A stretch of DNA of 64,000 nt from Pezicula radicicola (Eukaryota > Ascomycota > Leotiomycetes > Helotiales > Dermateaceae), in contig PDUO01000043.1 of NCBI GenBank assembly GCA_003008705.1, positions 188,315 to 252,314 on the forward strand, in the 5' to 3' direction. The notes under the pieces were generated by a model. That model was not told where the DNA came from and did not search any database. It saw nothing but the letters and a program-made list of their open reading frames with translations. This document shows, piece by piece, positions 41,301 to 51,689 of the stretch. Numbering within the stretch: the stretch's first letter is position 1; every line of letters starts with the position of its first letter. The position numbers were made by a program, and so were the translations under genes.

Positions 41301-43730
41301 AATATATTACTAATTCTTAATATAAATACTTTTTATTATAGTTAGTTTAAAAGAGATATTATAAAGAAAAAATTAGAATCCTTATAATTTAATTAGTCTA
41401 TCTTAATATATAGAGTATCTTACTATATAGAGAGAGATATTATATATTTTTATATCTAAGGTTTAAATAAAATAAAAGTATTTATAAAATAAGTAGAAGC
41501 TCTCTATAAGACTCTACTATTAAACTATATTATACTAAGTAGGACTAAACCTTTATTAGACTTAAAAGAAGATAATTAATCTATCTTAAAATTTAGATAG
41601 AACTATTATACTTCTCTTATTCTCTTTTATAATTATAGAGGGTATTTTAATCTATCTAGTTTTTATCTCTAAGAAGTCTACTCTTATAAAGTACCTAAAG
41701 GTACTTATTAATTATATTCTAAGAGTAAGTATAGTTATTTATTATATTAAGTATCTTTAAGATAATCTATATATTATAAAATAACTTAATTCTATTATAC
41801 TTTTATTTCTCCTAAGATATTATAGTATCTTTATAATATATTATTATTAAACTTTTATATTTAATATATATTCTATAATCTTAATAATATTAATACTAGT
41901 AGTTAAATCTAATTACTTTTTTATTTATTTCTTATTATTCTCCTTATTATTATTAATTAGATTATAAATTAATAAGATTAAGAATTTATATATCTTAAAA
42001 AAGAAAATAAGAGAAAATAACTTATTACTAAAAATAACTATTATTAAAAATAACTATTACTAAAAATAACTATTACTAAAAATAACTATTATTAAAAATA
42101 GTTATTACTAAAAATACTAATTACTAAAGCTTATTAACTATATTTAATATATATTAGATATTACTTATTTTAAAATAAAATATTATAATTTTAATATAAG
42201 CTTTCTTAATTAACTTAGAAGTATATAGATACCTTTCTAATATAAAGTTATATATATATAGATATATAGAATCTATAAGCTATTAATAGATATTAGAGTA
42301 AGAGAAGTTAATTATAGATTTATTATAATTAACTTTAACTTAAGAGATATTATACTCTTTAAAAATAACTTATTTTACTACTTTCTAATATATACTTATT
42401 TATAAAAGTTTACTTTTATTATACTTTTATTTAAATTAATTCTATAATAAACTATTTATAGTTATTATTATTATAAAGATAATTTATTATCTTCTTATAA
42501 TTTTAGATATTAGTTTAAGTATTTTTATCTTAATATATCCTTATAAAAGTATTACTACTAGTACTATTATAATTCTAACTTTAATAAATAATCTCTTAGT
42601 AGTATCTTTATTAACTTAGACTATATTAATTACTTTAGTATTTATAACCTTTAAAGTATTTTCTTTATTATTTACTTATACTATTATTAGTTATTATCTT
42701 AGATAATAAGAACCTTTATATTTTTACTATTATTTTAAATTATTTATAAAGATTATATAGTACTATCTAGTTAGAATATCTATAGTTAGTTTATACCTTA
42801 TTCTCTATTTAATTATATAAGTCTATATAAGAAGGATATAAACTATTAAGCTATAGGATATATTATAAGTAGTAGTACTTATAATTACTAATATATTCTA
42901 TATAAATCTAATAAACTCTATAGACTATAGGTTCTATTATTATATATTAGAACTATTACTCTAACTTATTAGAATATAAAGATATATATTTAACTAATAG
43001 TAATAACTTCTAGAATAGAGATAAGTACCTTAGTAACTACTAGTATAGGGTTAGATCTTATTATCTTAATAATTACTTAATAGAGAGAGAGGGTTAGGTT
43101 TATAATCTTAAAAGGTTTTTTAAATAATATTAGTCTCTATATAGTAAGAAACCTACTATACTAAGAAAAACAATAGATACTTTAATATTAAATAATATAA
43201 ACTCTATATATATATTAGTATTTTCTATAATTCTATATAAGATATATATTATAATTACTTCTAAATATTTAAAACCCTTCTTACTAAGAAAATAAATTTA
43301 TACTATTATATTTATACTTATTCTATAAAGAGTCTCTCTTAGTAGAGTATTTAAATTTTTTTAATATAATATTACTATTAAGCTTTCTACTATAGAAACT
43401 TTATAAAGACTTATATTTAGTCTCTAGAATTTTATAATAATAATAGAAAATTATTATTAGTTATATAATTATTATAGCTTATAAAATTATATAAGATTAT
43501 TATATAAATTAATATTATAAAATTTTACTCTTAGTTATAATTATTACTTTCTAATTTTAAAGCCTTAGATATAAAGAACTATAGTATATTCTAAAAGATT
43601 CTAATAATTAAATAATAATATAAACTATTATAAAGAAGTATACTCCTCTAGGACTCTTTATAAAATAAAGAAAAAGAGAAAAAGATAATTATATTTAAAA
43701 CTTCTAAAATATATATAATAATTAATAAAC
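38371..43730. other. AT-rich DNA, unassigned
   Basis: Over 5 kb of CA/TG-depleted sequence. The only structured element is the short tandem repeat at 42,030-42,125. Slightly GC-richer words survive at 41,060-41,080 (GCCTTATCTCCCGAAG). No protein family could be assigned on either strand, although the block probably consists of further RIP-destroyed transposons. Confidence 0.4.
42030..42125. repeat. 16-bp AT-rich tandem repeat
   Basis: About six copies of TAACTATTACTAAAAA-like units are in direct tandem, varying only by TTACTA versus TTATTA and one A-to-G change. The repeat is simple and sits in an AT-rich background. Confidence 0.7.
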
Positions 43731-43909
43731 TAGTTTATATTATAAAACTTTAAGCTTATCTTAAAATCTAAAAAGAGAGAGTTACTTTAAATAATATTCT
43801 AAGATAAAGATCTTATTCTAAATAACTTTATAACTTAGTAACTAATAATTAAGAGATAATTAAAGGATTTTTATATCTTTTTCTATTATCTATTTATTTA
43901 ATATAAGTA

Positions 43910-45388
43910 GAGAAGTATTTACTACTTTACTATTAGATAAGAAGACTATAGATCTAACCTAGTTAGAGTAGCCCTTAAGTATCTATAGTAGTACTTCTAT
44001 TATTATATTCTAGAACTATACTATCTTATTAGTAGAGCTAGATATAACCTACTTACTATTAGATAAGAAGACTATAGATAAGATTTAATTAAAGTAACCC
44101 TTGAGTATCTATAATAGTACTCCTATTATTATATTCTAGAGTTATATTATCTTATTAGTAGAGCTAGATATAATCTACTTACTATTAGATAAGAAGACTA
44201 TAAACTAGATCTAGTTAGAGTAGCTCTTAAGTATCTATAATAATACTTCTATTACTATATTCTAGAGTTATACTATCTTATTAGTAAAGCTAGATATAAT
44301 CTACTTATTATTAGATAAGAAGACTATAAATCTAATCTAGTTAGAGTAACCCTCGAGTATCTATAGTAGTACTTCTATTACTATATTCTAGAGCTATACT
44401 ATTTTATTAATAGAGCTAGATATAATCTACTTATTATTAGATAAGAAGACTATAAATAAGATCTAATTAGAGTAACCCTTGAGTATCTATAGTAGTACTC
44501 CTATTATTATATTTTAGAGTTATATTATCTTATTATTAAAGTTAGATATAATCTACTTATTATTAAATAAGAAGACTATAGACCTAACCTAGTTAGAGTA
44601 GCCCTTGAGTATCTATAGTAGTACTCCTATTACTATATCCTAGAGCTATACTATCTTATTATTAAAGTTAGATATAATCTACTTACTATTAGATAAGAAG
44701 GTTATAGACAAGACCTAGTTAGAGTAACCCTCGAGTATCTATAGTAGTACTCCTATCACTATATCCTAGAGTTATACTATCTTATTACTAGAGCTAGATA
44801 TAACTTACTTACTATTAGATAAGAAGGCTATAGATATAACTAAGTTAGAGTAACCCTCGAGCGTCTATAGTAGTACTCCTATCACTGTATCCTAGAGCTA
44901 TACTATCTTATTACTAGAGCTAGATACAACCTACTTACTATCGAGTAAGAAGGCTATAGACGAGACCTAATTAGAGTAGCCCTTGAGTATCTATAGTAGT
45001 ACTCCTATCGCTATGTCCCAGAGCTATACTATCTCATCAATAGAGCTAGATACAACCTACTTACCATTGGGTAAGAAGGCTATAGACCTAACCTAGTTAG
45101 AGTAACCCTTGAGTATCTATAGTAGTACTCCTATCGCCGTATCCCAGAGCTATACCGTCTTATCAGTAGAGCTAGATATAACCTACTTACCGTCGGGTAA
45201 GAAGGCCACAGACCTGACCGAGTTAGAGTAGCCCTCGAGTATCTATAGTAGTACTCCTGTCGCTGTATCCCAGAGCCGTACTATCTCATCAGCAGAGCTA
45301 GATACAACCTACTTACCGTCGGGTGAGAAGGCCACAGACCAGACCGAGTCAGAGTAGCCCTCGAGCGTCTGTAGCGCCGCGCTCCAAT
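43910..45388 (-). repeat. WD40-encoding tandem array, 11 units of exactly 126 bp
   Basis: The landmark GAGTATCTATAGTAG (or AAGT../GAGCGTCT.. variants) recurs at 43,977, 44,103, 44,229, 44,355, 44,481, 44,607, 44,733, 44,859, 44,985, 45,111, 45,237 and 45,363. This gives eleven intervals of precisely 126 bp (42 codons), plus a partial unit to about 43,910. The minus strand reads DSVWSVAFSPDGK and RLWDTATG, the WD40 consensus. The units differ almost only by C/T and G/A. By hand count, G+C is 65/126 in the unit at 45,237, 49/126 at 44,859 and 29/126 at 44,229. CpA plus TpG counts are 12, 3 and 0. Near-identical repeats are expected from concerted evolution in this gene class. Confidence 0.92.
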
Positions 45389-45587
45389 ATACTTGTACTT
45401 TGGGCTATAATTGGATCCAAGCAGGAACATACTTCTCAAATACTACTCGAATAATACTCTTCTCTAGGGCGAAGATAAGGGCTGAATAATATAATTGAAG
45501 AGGTACCTATTCAATTACTACTTGGTTATATAGGGCGAACCTCATTACATCATATACAAATATATATATATCTATACTTTTATCGGC

Positions 45588-45643
45588 CTTAGTATATTAG
45601 TAAGGTTTCTCTGTAACTACTATTAATTAATATAGATACTTAC
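45588..45643 (-). other. Predicted 56-nt intron in the HNWD pseudogene
   Basis: The minus strand reads LESWLQ followed by the donor GTAAGT (45,643-45,638), and ends at CTAAG (AG at 45,589-45,588) with a TACTAAT-like branch sequence just upstream. Removing it joins the NACHT-side helical region to the segment preceding the first WD40 repeat. The size is typical of ascomycete introns. Confidence 0.55.
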
Positions 45644-47890
45644 CTGAAGCCAACTCTCGAGCTTCCTAATCATAAGTATACCATCTGACAGGCCTTTTAT
45701 TAAGCTAAGTACCTCAAGCCAGTAAAGATAGCTCTGGTGTAAAAATTTAAACACTGAGCCACCATCTTTAAGGTTATTAATCGTGTTCTCTCCAGTACCA
45801 CAGTTGAGTAGATGGTCAACCCAATAGAGACAAGAGTACCGTACTACAACTAGTGGATCTGGATCAGGCGGCTCAACTTGGTTAATAGAGATCCCAGGAG
45901 CACGTAGGCTATAAATATTACGTCGAAGAGTTTCGGACATAGCTTACAACGATCGTAACAATATAGTATAATGAATAATGTCTATCCCAAAAGTATAGAT
46001 CTCATTATAAGCTTTTTGGACTAGAAAGTCCTTCGCTGACTAATAAACAAAAGCAATGGTGCGTTCTCGTAGTATTAGGAAAGAGCTACAAAGCGCCACG
46101 ATCTCCGCTAAAGCTTTGTAATTACTAGAAATTCGAGTAGGCATATTAACCAAAGATTTCAGTTCATCTAACGTAATAGGCCGGCGTACCACTGAGACAA
46201 CGCCTAGGATATCTTTACAGAGCTTAGTATATTTTAAACTCTAGATCTAGTCTAGCATCCGCCTATATAGGAGGTCGAGATCCGGCGGAAATTCCTTCAC
46301 TTCGTCTTCAGCATCCCATCCAGAGATCTCTGCAAGTTCTTGGCAAACCAAGGCTACCCATAGGAAGGTACCATTTACGTTTAACAACAAGTAACACTAG
46401 ACAGTATCCCGCGTATTATCATCATACTCATTGTTCCTTGCCAACTGGTCAACCTTGAACTGGATATATGAGGCAACAGCTATAGATACGGACTCTTCAT
46501 TCAGCTCAAGACATAACCTCTGTACCGCTGTATTAAGCTTTTTCTCAATGCTCTGCCGGTTATGGCTAGAGACAATCCACTTAACACGAGGACATACTGA
46601 CGACGTCTGTACGACAAGGTCTAACAATTCCAGCAAGCCAGTTATACATTCGTCAAGTACATCAATGATTAGATAAGTACTATCCAAGGTCGAGTCTTGC
46701 AGTATATTAGTAAAAATCTCGGACAAAGTAGTCCAGGCATTTATATCCTCGAACAGCACTTTGCCTATGTTATCATACTTCTTTTGGATATACAACACGA
46801 GCGATGGCTACTGACCGACAAGCATATATATTAGACCTTGTAGCACGGCAGTAGCACTATTGATTCGTGAGTCAGTAGCCTAGCACAAGAAGTAGGACAG
46901 AAGAGCCGTGTTGAGTGTCGATTTACTCAGCTCGTTGATTATACCACAGAGCAGCATTGTCTTACCTTTGCCAGGATCGCCCTTGATCCATAGAAGTAGG
47001 CTCAGCTGATCGCTACACCATTGTTTAAACTCGGAGTTCCCAAAAATCCAGCAGTAAGAATCCTCCAGTAAGCCACCCTTGGTATCCTCAATACACTTCT
47101 TATCATCGCGGGGATCAGTGAGGTATAAGTCTTGGATACATTTCTGTATCTTGTGGAACTCGTCCAGGAGCCGAGCGAACGCACTCGCCGTCCCTTCGCT
47201 ATAAATAAGGAGTATATAGACATCGAAAATACCTAGTAATGAATACACTTTATCTTCTTCCAGCTTAGTCTAGCGGTGTTCTATCCACCGCAATCACTCC
47301 TCGACGCTGAACTAAGATAAAGGATCTCCTTGAAGCACAGAGTGAGAAATATTTATTATCTCACAAATTTATTGCCTTAGAGAACTCTTATCACCAAGTC
47401 GCTTATATTCCCGGGAGAAGAATTCGACCGAAACCAGGGCAAGGAGCTCTTAGAGCGTCCAGCCCTGAGTGAACCATCTACTTTTCCAGAAATCCGATTC
47501 CCACGGCCGCGGATTACACTCATTATTGACGTCGACAGGAGGACTAGAGACATCCGACAAATAAACGTAACATCGAGACACATTACAGTACCAGCGAAAC
47601 ATAGAGTTAATAGAGCGCAAGAGTTCAGCATCGTTTCTCTTATTGATACAGTAGGTATCAATCCAAAAGTATAGCAGACCATCCTGTCTAGCCTATTCTT
47701 CACAGAACCAGATCTTCTCATAGCCAGGCTTATCCTCGCCAGTACCGTTTATTATATCCTCAAAGGTAACCTCCTCTATGTCCACCCCCCATGTATATGA
47801 AAGAATAGTATATTCGGGAATGCCATCGCCATTTAGGTTCTCGGTCAGGCTCAACTGGCCAGTGCTGTTGCGATGCAGAAGACGTATTAG

Positions 47891-48520
47891 CAAGGATAGG
47901 TTTCGAGAATTTCAAGAAATATAGCTTACCGTGAATTCGTCGCAGGGTCGGTACGTAGGTGAGAGGTATTTATCGAGTTGGATTGAAGGTTGAATACAGG
48001 TTGGGTTCATGTAGACTCAGCTGAACTACAGCCTCGTGATAATCGTGGCATCGTTGTATATTACTGCTGTACGCAAAGCTTACCGATCGCTAACAAGCTG
48101 CTGTAGAGGGCCATAGTTGACTAGACTGTTTGAAGTTCATGCGCGATTGAGTAATTATTTATTATTGTCGCTGATAGCTTTATACTTCTGTAAATACAGG
48201 CAATATTATCTCCGTGTTCTTCGAACAAATGTATGATTCAAGCAAAAGTTGACTGATACCATTTTGGGGCCTAAGGCAGTACTTTTATACGCTATAGTTG
48301 ATCTATATACCTAAGGCTTTAAAATCAGAAAGTGGCAAATATAGCCGAGTAAATATTTTCCAAGTACCGATCTACGTAACGATCTTGTATAAGTTTACGA
48401 GTTACAATAGTTACAAGGCTTATACCGATTTTCTACTATTGCTATAAGACTTTGAGGCCCGTATATAGGCTTTTTATGAGTTCCGATAGTAGTATAAGCT
48501 TAATAGTAGTACTATATTAA
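47891..48520. other. Upstream flank of the HNWD pseudogene
   Basis: About 600 bp of moderate GC lies 5' of the HET domain. It presumably holds the promoter and 5' UTR, but I see no reliable TATA box or other regulatory motif. Composition becomes AT-rich toward 48,500, where repeat copies begin. Confidence 0.35.
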
Positions 48521-48524
48521 AGAA

Positions 48525-48757
48525 ATATTATTACCCTATAAAAAGAGACTCTCTATAAAACAAGCACGGACGCAACAATACGAGTATAATTATCTAGGTA
48601 GGAGAGATTAAGACATTCAAGAGTGGCTATAAAATATGATTTATAAAGAAATAAAAAAGAGATCGATGTATACCCAGAGTCTGAATTACCTAAAGTCAAA
48701 GTACCTATTGTTTTTCTCGGCACGGCGGGTTTCTCGCTATACAGGGATGGACGTTAC
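48525..48757 (+). repeat. Family-B element, terminal fragment, copy 2
   Basis: It aligns with 61,020-61,256 and, in reverse complement, with 49,138-49,370. Shared words are CTATAAAAAGAGACTCTCTATAA-like DNA at the left, AAAGTACCTATTGTTT, and the terminal block ending CAGGGATGGACGTTA. With the copy at 49,138 it forms an inverted pair around a family-A copy. Confidence 0.65.
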
Positions 48758-48799
48758 AGGGTTAAAATTCAAATTGTACGTTAGGAAAGGAAAAGAAGT

Positions 48800-49095
48800 T
48801 CATTAACGTCTGTCCCTGTGTCCCAAGACGTACCCTATCACGAGATAGATCTATAGTTTAACTATTATAAATTTTTTCTTAGTAAGTCTATAAATTTATT
48901 ATTAATATATTACTTTCTTTAACTATTTCTCCTTAAGGAGCCCCCTTAGTAACAAGAAAAAGACTATATTTGATTATACTATCGATCCTTTCGATTACAT
49001 CGCTAATCGCCGCTTCAGATATTCCCCCCTACTTAATCATAATAATTAAAGTCTCTCTAAAATTCGGAGTACTTAGGGAAAGGTTCTATCAAGGG
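48800..49095 (-). repeat. Family-A MITE-like element, copy 2 (inverted, partial)
   Basis: The reverse complement aligns with 56,840-57,175 and 22,900-23,225. Shared words are ACGTCTGTCCCTG, GTAAGTCTATAAA, TATTACTTTCTTTAACTA, AATCGCCGCTTC and GAGTACTTAGGGAAAGG. Neither 33-bp terminal repeat is recognisable, so this copy is truncated at both ends. Confidence 0.65.
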
Positions 49096-49137
49096 AGAAC
49101 ATAGCCCCAAGTTTTGAAGACACTCAAAGAGGAGAAT

Positions 49138-49805
49138 AATATAACATCTATCCCTATGTCCCGAGATATACCCTATAATAAGATAAATCATAGGTACTTC
49201 GAGTTCAAGTAACTTAAAATCTATAAATGTATTCAAATTTCTATTCATTTTCATTTTAGTTATATTATATACCTCCCCCGAATACTCTTAACCTATTAAT
49301 TCTGAAAATTATTATTATATTATCACTGCCCCTTAAATTTATAGAGAGCCTCCTTTTATACTATTATAGGACCCCTCAACTTATAATACTACTATCAAGC
49401 TTTTTTCACCTCTTAAATATATAGAATAATTAAATATAGATATCTAGGTTCTATTATTATACTAAAATACTATACCACTTGGGTGGCGGCCGGGGTACAC
49501 CATATCATACAACGTCGCCATATAGACTGATACCTCCTCCAATCAAGCGAGCAAGGACCCTGGTCAGCTACGTCGTAGTTACAGTAATCTCGATAAAATT
49601 TATTATTGTAATGCTGTAATACCCCGTGACTACTAAACTTGAGGATACGAAGTTTATGGCTGGGTAGGGGCGGATCTTGCCGGAAAATCCACTTCTGGCT
49701 CTTCATTTCTGGCTTTTCACTCAAACTGCTTTGCGCTCTGCTTGAAACGACGAACCTCTTTGGTTTCTAGCCCTAGCCTCCAAGGGGACTCCTATTATAA
49801 AATTA
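49138..49805 (-). repeat. Family-B dispersed element, copy 3 (full length)
   Basis: It aligns with 20,872-21,615 along its length. It starts in AACATCTATCCCTATGTCCC, a sequence also found inverted at the ends of the other family-A and family-B copies, and ends near CTCCAAGGGGACTCC. An 84-codon minus-strand frame (49,724-49,470) with SLDWRRYQSIWRR lies inside. It has no recognised domain and is damaged in the sister copy, so it is either a relic of an element-encoded protein or chance. Confidence 0.65.
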
Positions 49806-50360
49806 CTAATGAATTCGAAGATGACCTTATCGATGACAGAGTCCGCAAGGGTCGAAAGGTTACCAAGAAGAGCATGGTATCAGTACACAAGACTATGATG
49901 ACTTGGCGAAGACATTAACAGTAGCTCAGATAGTAACAGAACTACACCAGAGTACGCGTTTATTACACAAATCTATTACTAACACTCCTCGATAAGTCAA
50001 CCAAAACAGCGGCTTATACATCCGCCCGTCCAATACACACAAATTACACTAATAATAGAAGCACTTCCAACAGCGTTAGTACTCTATTGGTCTACAAGCA
50101 CTCTTCGAGTCAAGTACTCCTTCTACCTTAGTTCCCATAGGTACAGGGTCGGAGAACTCCCAAGAGATATATAGTACCGTTCTACAGATTACTACTATAT
50201 ATCTAGTGGCCGATCCTACCGAATCCTGTACCCCGACGAAGAATCCGACTTCACCATCCCTTTTAGCTAGGAGTTGGACAAAGAAGAAAGCATAATCTAT
50301 ACTATAACCCACTAAGGCCGGCTCTATAATCCTCTTTCGCTGAGGTTTCAGCCCCGGCGT
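49806..50360. other. Moderate-GC DNA with one unassigned minus-strand frame
   Basis: A 78-codon open frame lies at 50,312-50,076 on the minus strand (ATG start; contains GYSIDYAFFFVQLLAKRDGE and SWEFSDPVPMGTKVEG). It reads like real protein but I do not recognise it, and no flanking exon was found. It may be a fragment of another broken gene. The rest shows no feature. Confidence 0.3.
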
Positions 50361-50369
50361 CTACTTAAT

Positions 50370-51650
50370 GAATACTAAAACTCGAGCTAGCCAGATGAGA
50401 ACAATAAGGCTACCGCAAAAGATGAAGTTATAATCATAGACTCTCTGAATAGTATAAGATTATCTGATTCCAAAGAACTCGACAACTAGCCAACCTATCC
50501 TGATGATATATAGAGAGATTTCATGAATAACTAATCCTTTTACTCCAAATATTATATTTCGGTATACTTTTTAAAGAATATAGAATAACTCGAAGCTCTT
50601 TTCCGTGAATATCCCGAAGACTTATTTACGAATACCATTGATCACGAAGAGAACAACAGGATCCTTCTTACTATAGCTAAGGATACTAGGTTGGATACTA
50701 TTAAATAGTTAGAATAGAAGGGAGTCTCTATTAACTAGAGGAACTATTATAGTAGAACTACATTAATGGAGGCTACTCTATAGGGACGTCTTGAAACTAT
50801 CTAATTCCTCATCGATAGTGGTATAAGTATATATATAGAGGATACTAACGGACACTATATAACTAACTTTACCACTAATTCTGAACAGAACAAAGAAGAG
50901 TATATATCTCGAGTAAATAATATAGTAATAGTATACCTAGACGCGAACAGGAAGTAGAGATAAATTTTAGCTTACTTGACGAGACACGAAACTATAGGCT
51001 AGGATTCCCTCAACGGGGCAAAGCCATCGTAAATCCATCAAGGGTATTTTAGTAAGATATCACCGAACTTACTTTAGTATTATAGGGCTAATATAAGTTA
51101 TAATATCAGACCTAGGGAGGAAATCAAAGTACTCGCGAGGCTTGATCGAGGAGCACGGTATCCTATCATAAGTACAATGAATAGCTACTCGCAGGGCCAC
51201 AGGGTAGACGTTCTAAACAATGAGATATAGACGAAGAAAGTACAAGACCTTTACAGAACCATCCACTTCAACGTCTCGCGGAGCTATACATTATACATAG
51301 AGAAGCAGCTCATTGCGTACTACATGGATCAACACTGGATTTTCGACGAGGATGATTATTCATCTACAAGCATAGAGTCGTCGCAATATACGAGCTTATA
51401 TAACGTTCTTCCGAGTCCACCACCTACGATTATTACAGTCAATAAATTACGGATATACTCTGACTATTCGGCTTTCTACAACTAATTCTATAATTATTTT
51501 ATAAACGTTAAAGTACAGATCATTTATATCAAGGAGCAAGTTAGAAGCAATTAGAGCTATATCACCACACGAGCCTACCTCTCCACTAATACATCCGCGC
51601 CACTGGAGCTCTCTACAGTTCTAGCGTAATCTCATCCTCAGCAATCTATG
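50370..51650 (+). pseudogene. Ankyrin-repeat plus deaminase-fold protein relic
   Basis: One plus-strand frame reads almost continuously from about 50,398 to 51,650 with some 15 stops, mostly TAG/TAA. The N-terminal part has ankyrin-like units: LEALFREYPEDLF, then TTLMEATL*GRLETI*FLID, then IYIEDTNGH. The C-terminal part reads VDVLNNEI*TKKVQDLY, SRSYTLYIEKQLIAYYMD, LYNVLPSPPPTIITV and RIYSDYSAF. The order and spacing fit an ascomycete protein family with a cytidine-deaminase-like fold, which has HAE (here YIE) and CxxC (here YSDY) zinc-binding motifs. The predicted zinc ligands have all become tyrosine (CAY to TAY, TGY to TAY), so the product would be inactive even without the stops. Family assignment is by memory of the pattern. 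Confidence 0.55.
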
Positions 51651-51689
51651 TTCTACTAGCTTACATCACCAAGGCACTCGCTGGCTTGG

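Larger units (their letters stand above)
43730..47890 (-). pseudogene. HET-NACHT-WD40 NOD-like receptor (HNWD type) pseudogene
   Basis: Read on the minus strand this is an HNWD-type receptor, the class to which Podospora HET-E, HET-D and HET-R belong. Such proteins trigger programmed cell death on recognising a non-self partner. The HET domain (47,890-47,380) shows YTILSYTWG, FWIDTYCIN and GWTL*ELLA. The start codon reads ATA (47,887-47,885) before CGTCTTCTG, where relatives have ATG. A linker reads EEDKVYSLLGIFDV. NACHT follows, with Walker A GDPGKGKTML (about 46,990-46,955) and Walker B YLIIDVLDEC (about 46,680-46,650). After a helical region, LYWLEVLSLIKG and a 56-nt intron (45,643-45,588), the WD40 array runs to about 43,900. 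A tail similar to the GHSSGxxSFLDF end of relatives lies near 43,780. At least a dozen stops lie outside the array, nearly all explicable as Gln (CAR to TAR) or Trp (TGG to TGA/TAG) loss. The protein cannot be made. Confidence 0.85.

Noticed and set aside
43910..45388. CRISPR-like regular repeats
   Set aside because: The 126-bp period has no unique spacers; the whole unit repeats and encodes WD40 blades on the minus strand.
46431..46676. 81-codon plus-strand frame
   Set aside because: It lies antisense to the NACHT Walker B region, whose minus-strand reading is clearly the real one.
47002..47223. 73-codon minus-strand frame overlapping the NACHT start
   Set aside because: It is in a different frame from the Walker A reading and has no recognisable motif.
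47377..47721. 114-codon minus-strand frame inside the HET domain
   Set aside because: It is out of frame with the HET motifs; the true frame in the same interval reads FWIDTYCIN and GWTL and is interrupted by stops.
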